A stretch of DNA of 13,089 nucleotides from Flavobacterium sp. UBA4098 (GTDB taxonomy: Bacteria; Bacteroidota; Bacteroidia; Flavobacteriales; Flavobacteriaceae): assembly GCA_002382495.1 (NCBI GenBank), contig DFXW01000039.1, forward strand, positions 1 to 13,089, written 5' to 3'. Below, piece after piece: positions 13,014 through 13,089 of this stretch. Position 1 is the stretch's first letter. The number at the start of each line of letters is the position of its first letter. The notes under the pieces are model-generated. The model was not told where the DNA came from and did no database searches. It saw only the letters and a list, made by a program, of their open reading frames with translations. Position numbers and translations under genes: made by a program.

Positions 13014-13030
13014 TTACGGTTTAACCGTAA
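13014..13030. promoter_or_regulatory. Palindromic operator candidate upstream of the LytTR gene
   Basis: TTACGGTT-T-AACCGTAA is a perfect 17-bp palindrome built from the same CCGTAA core as the direct repeats at 4221, 4596 and 9657. It ends 37 bp before the ATG at 12976, in the expected promoter region. Head-to-head arrangement differs from the direct repeats and would fit autorepression. Confidence 0.55.
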
Positions 13031-13047
13031 TCTTTTCAATATTTTTT

Positions 13048-13085
13048 GATTAGGTTTGGAACGTTTTAGTTCCCAAATCTAAATC
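13048..13085. repeat. Imperfect inverted repeat at the right end
   Basis: GATTAGGTTTGGAAC (13048-13062) pairs with GTTCCCAAATCTAAATC (13069-13085) through a stem with small bulges and a 6-nt loop. It has no clear T-run on either strand. It may be the end of the upstream gene's transcript outside the window or an operator. The window stops before its context is visible. Confidence 0.4.
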
Positions 13086-13089
13086 ATTC

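Noticed and set aside
1..13089. CRISPR array, tRNA, rRNA or insertion-sequence transposase
   Set aside because: No regularly spaced repeat units, cloverleaf-like sequence or transposase motifs were seen by eye. The only longer repeat pair is the 59-bp element.

Overview
The window looks like chromosomal DNA of a Bacteroidota member, most likely a Flavobacterium-like Flavobacteriaceae. The evidence is a type IX secretion (T9SS) C-terminal sorting domain, a GLPGLI-family protein beside a TonB-receptor-like barrel, a Bacteroidota-style RHS/YD-repeat protein N-terminus, AT-rich DNA, few Shine-Dalgarno sites and one TAnnTTTG-type -7 box.

Layout. (1) Positions 1-4040, minus strand: a two-gene unit with only 6 bp between the genes. 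It encodes a 548-aa T9SS-exported seven-repeat propeller protein, then the N-terminal 795 residues of a large RHS-type secreted protein that runs off the left edge. (2) Positions 4041-4826: gene-poor DNA with two direct-repeat regulatory sites and a terminator. (3) Positions 4827-8990, plus strand, very AT-rich: a doubtful 46-aa ORF, an 89-aa secreted peptide with its own strong terminator, a GLPGLI lipoprotein overlapping a TonB-receptor-like barrel, and a nonsense-broken gene remnant. (4) Positions 9432-12976, minus strand: a 56-aa secreted cysteine-rich protein, a TPR sensor histidine kinase, a tiny lipoprotein with a structured leader, and a LytTR regulator with a degenerate receiver domain.

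The most interesting pattern is regulatory. A half-site of the form AAAACCGTAA occurs as pairs spaced exactly 22 bp (two helical turns, as in LytTR-family binding sites). Pairs lie upstream of the T9SS/RHS operon (4221-4253), upstream of the plus-strand island (4596-4632) and 55 bp upstream of the cysteine-rich gene (9657-9691). A perfect 17-bp palindrome of the same element (13014-13030) lies 37 bp upstream of the LytTR gene. I infer a local regulon in which the kinase/LytTR pair controls a cell-surface apparatus: propeller, RHS protein, cysteine-rich peptide and probably the GLPGLI/TonB module. No experiment or database search supports this here.

A 59-bp element containing a half-site and a terminator hairpin is duplicated at 4243-4301 and 9173-9230 in direct orientation. 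The two copies bracket the AT-rich island exactly, suggesting insertion or duplication-mediated recombination between the cysteine-rich gene and the T9SS/RHS operon.
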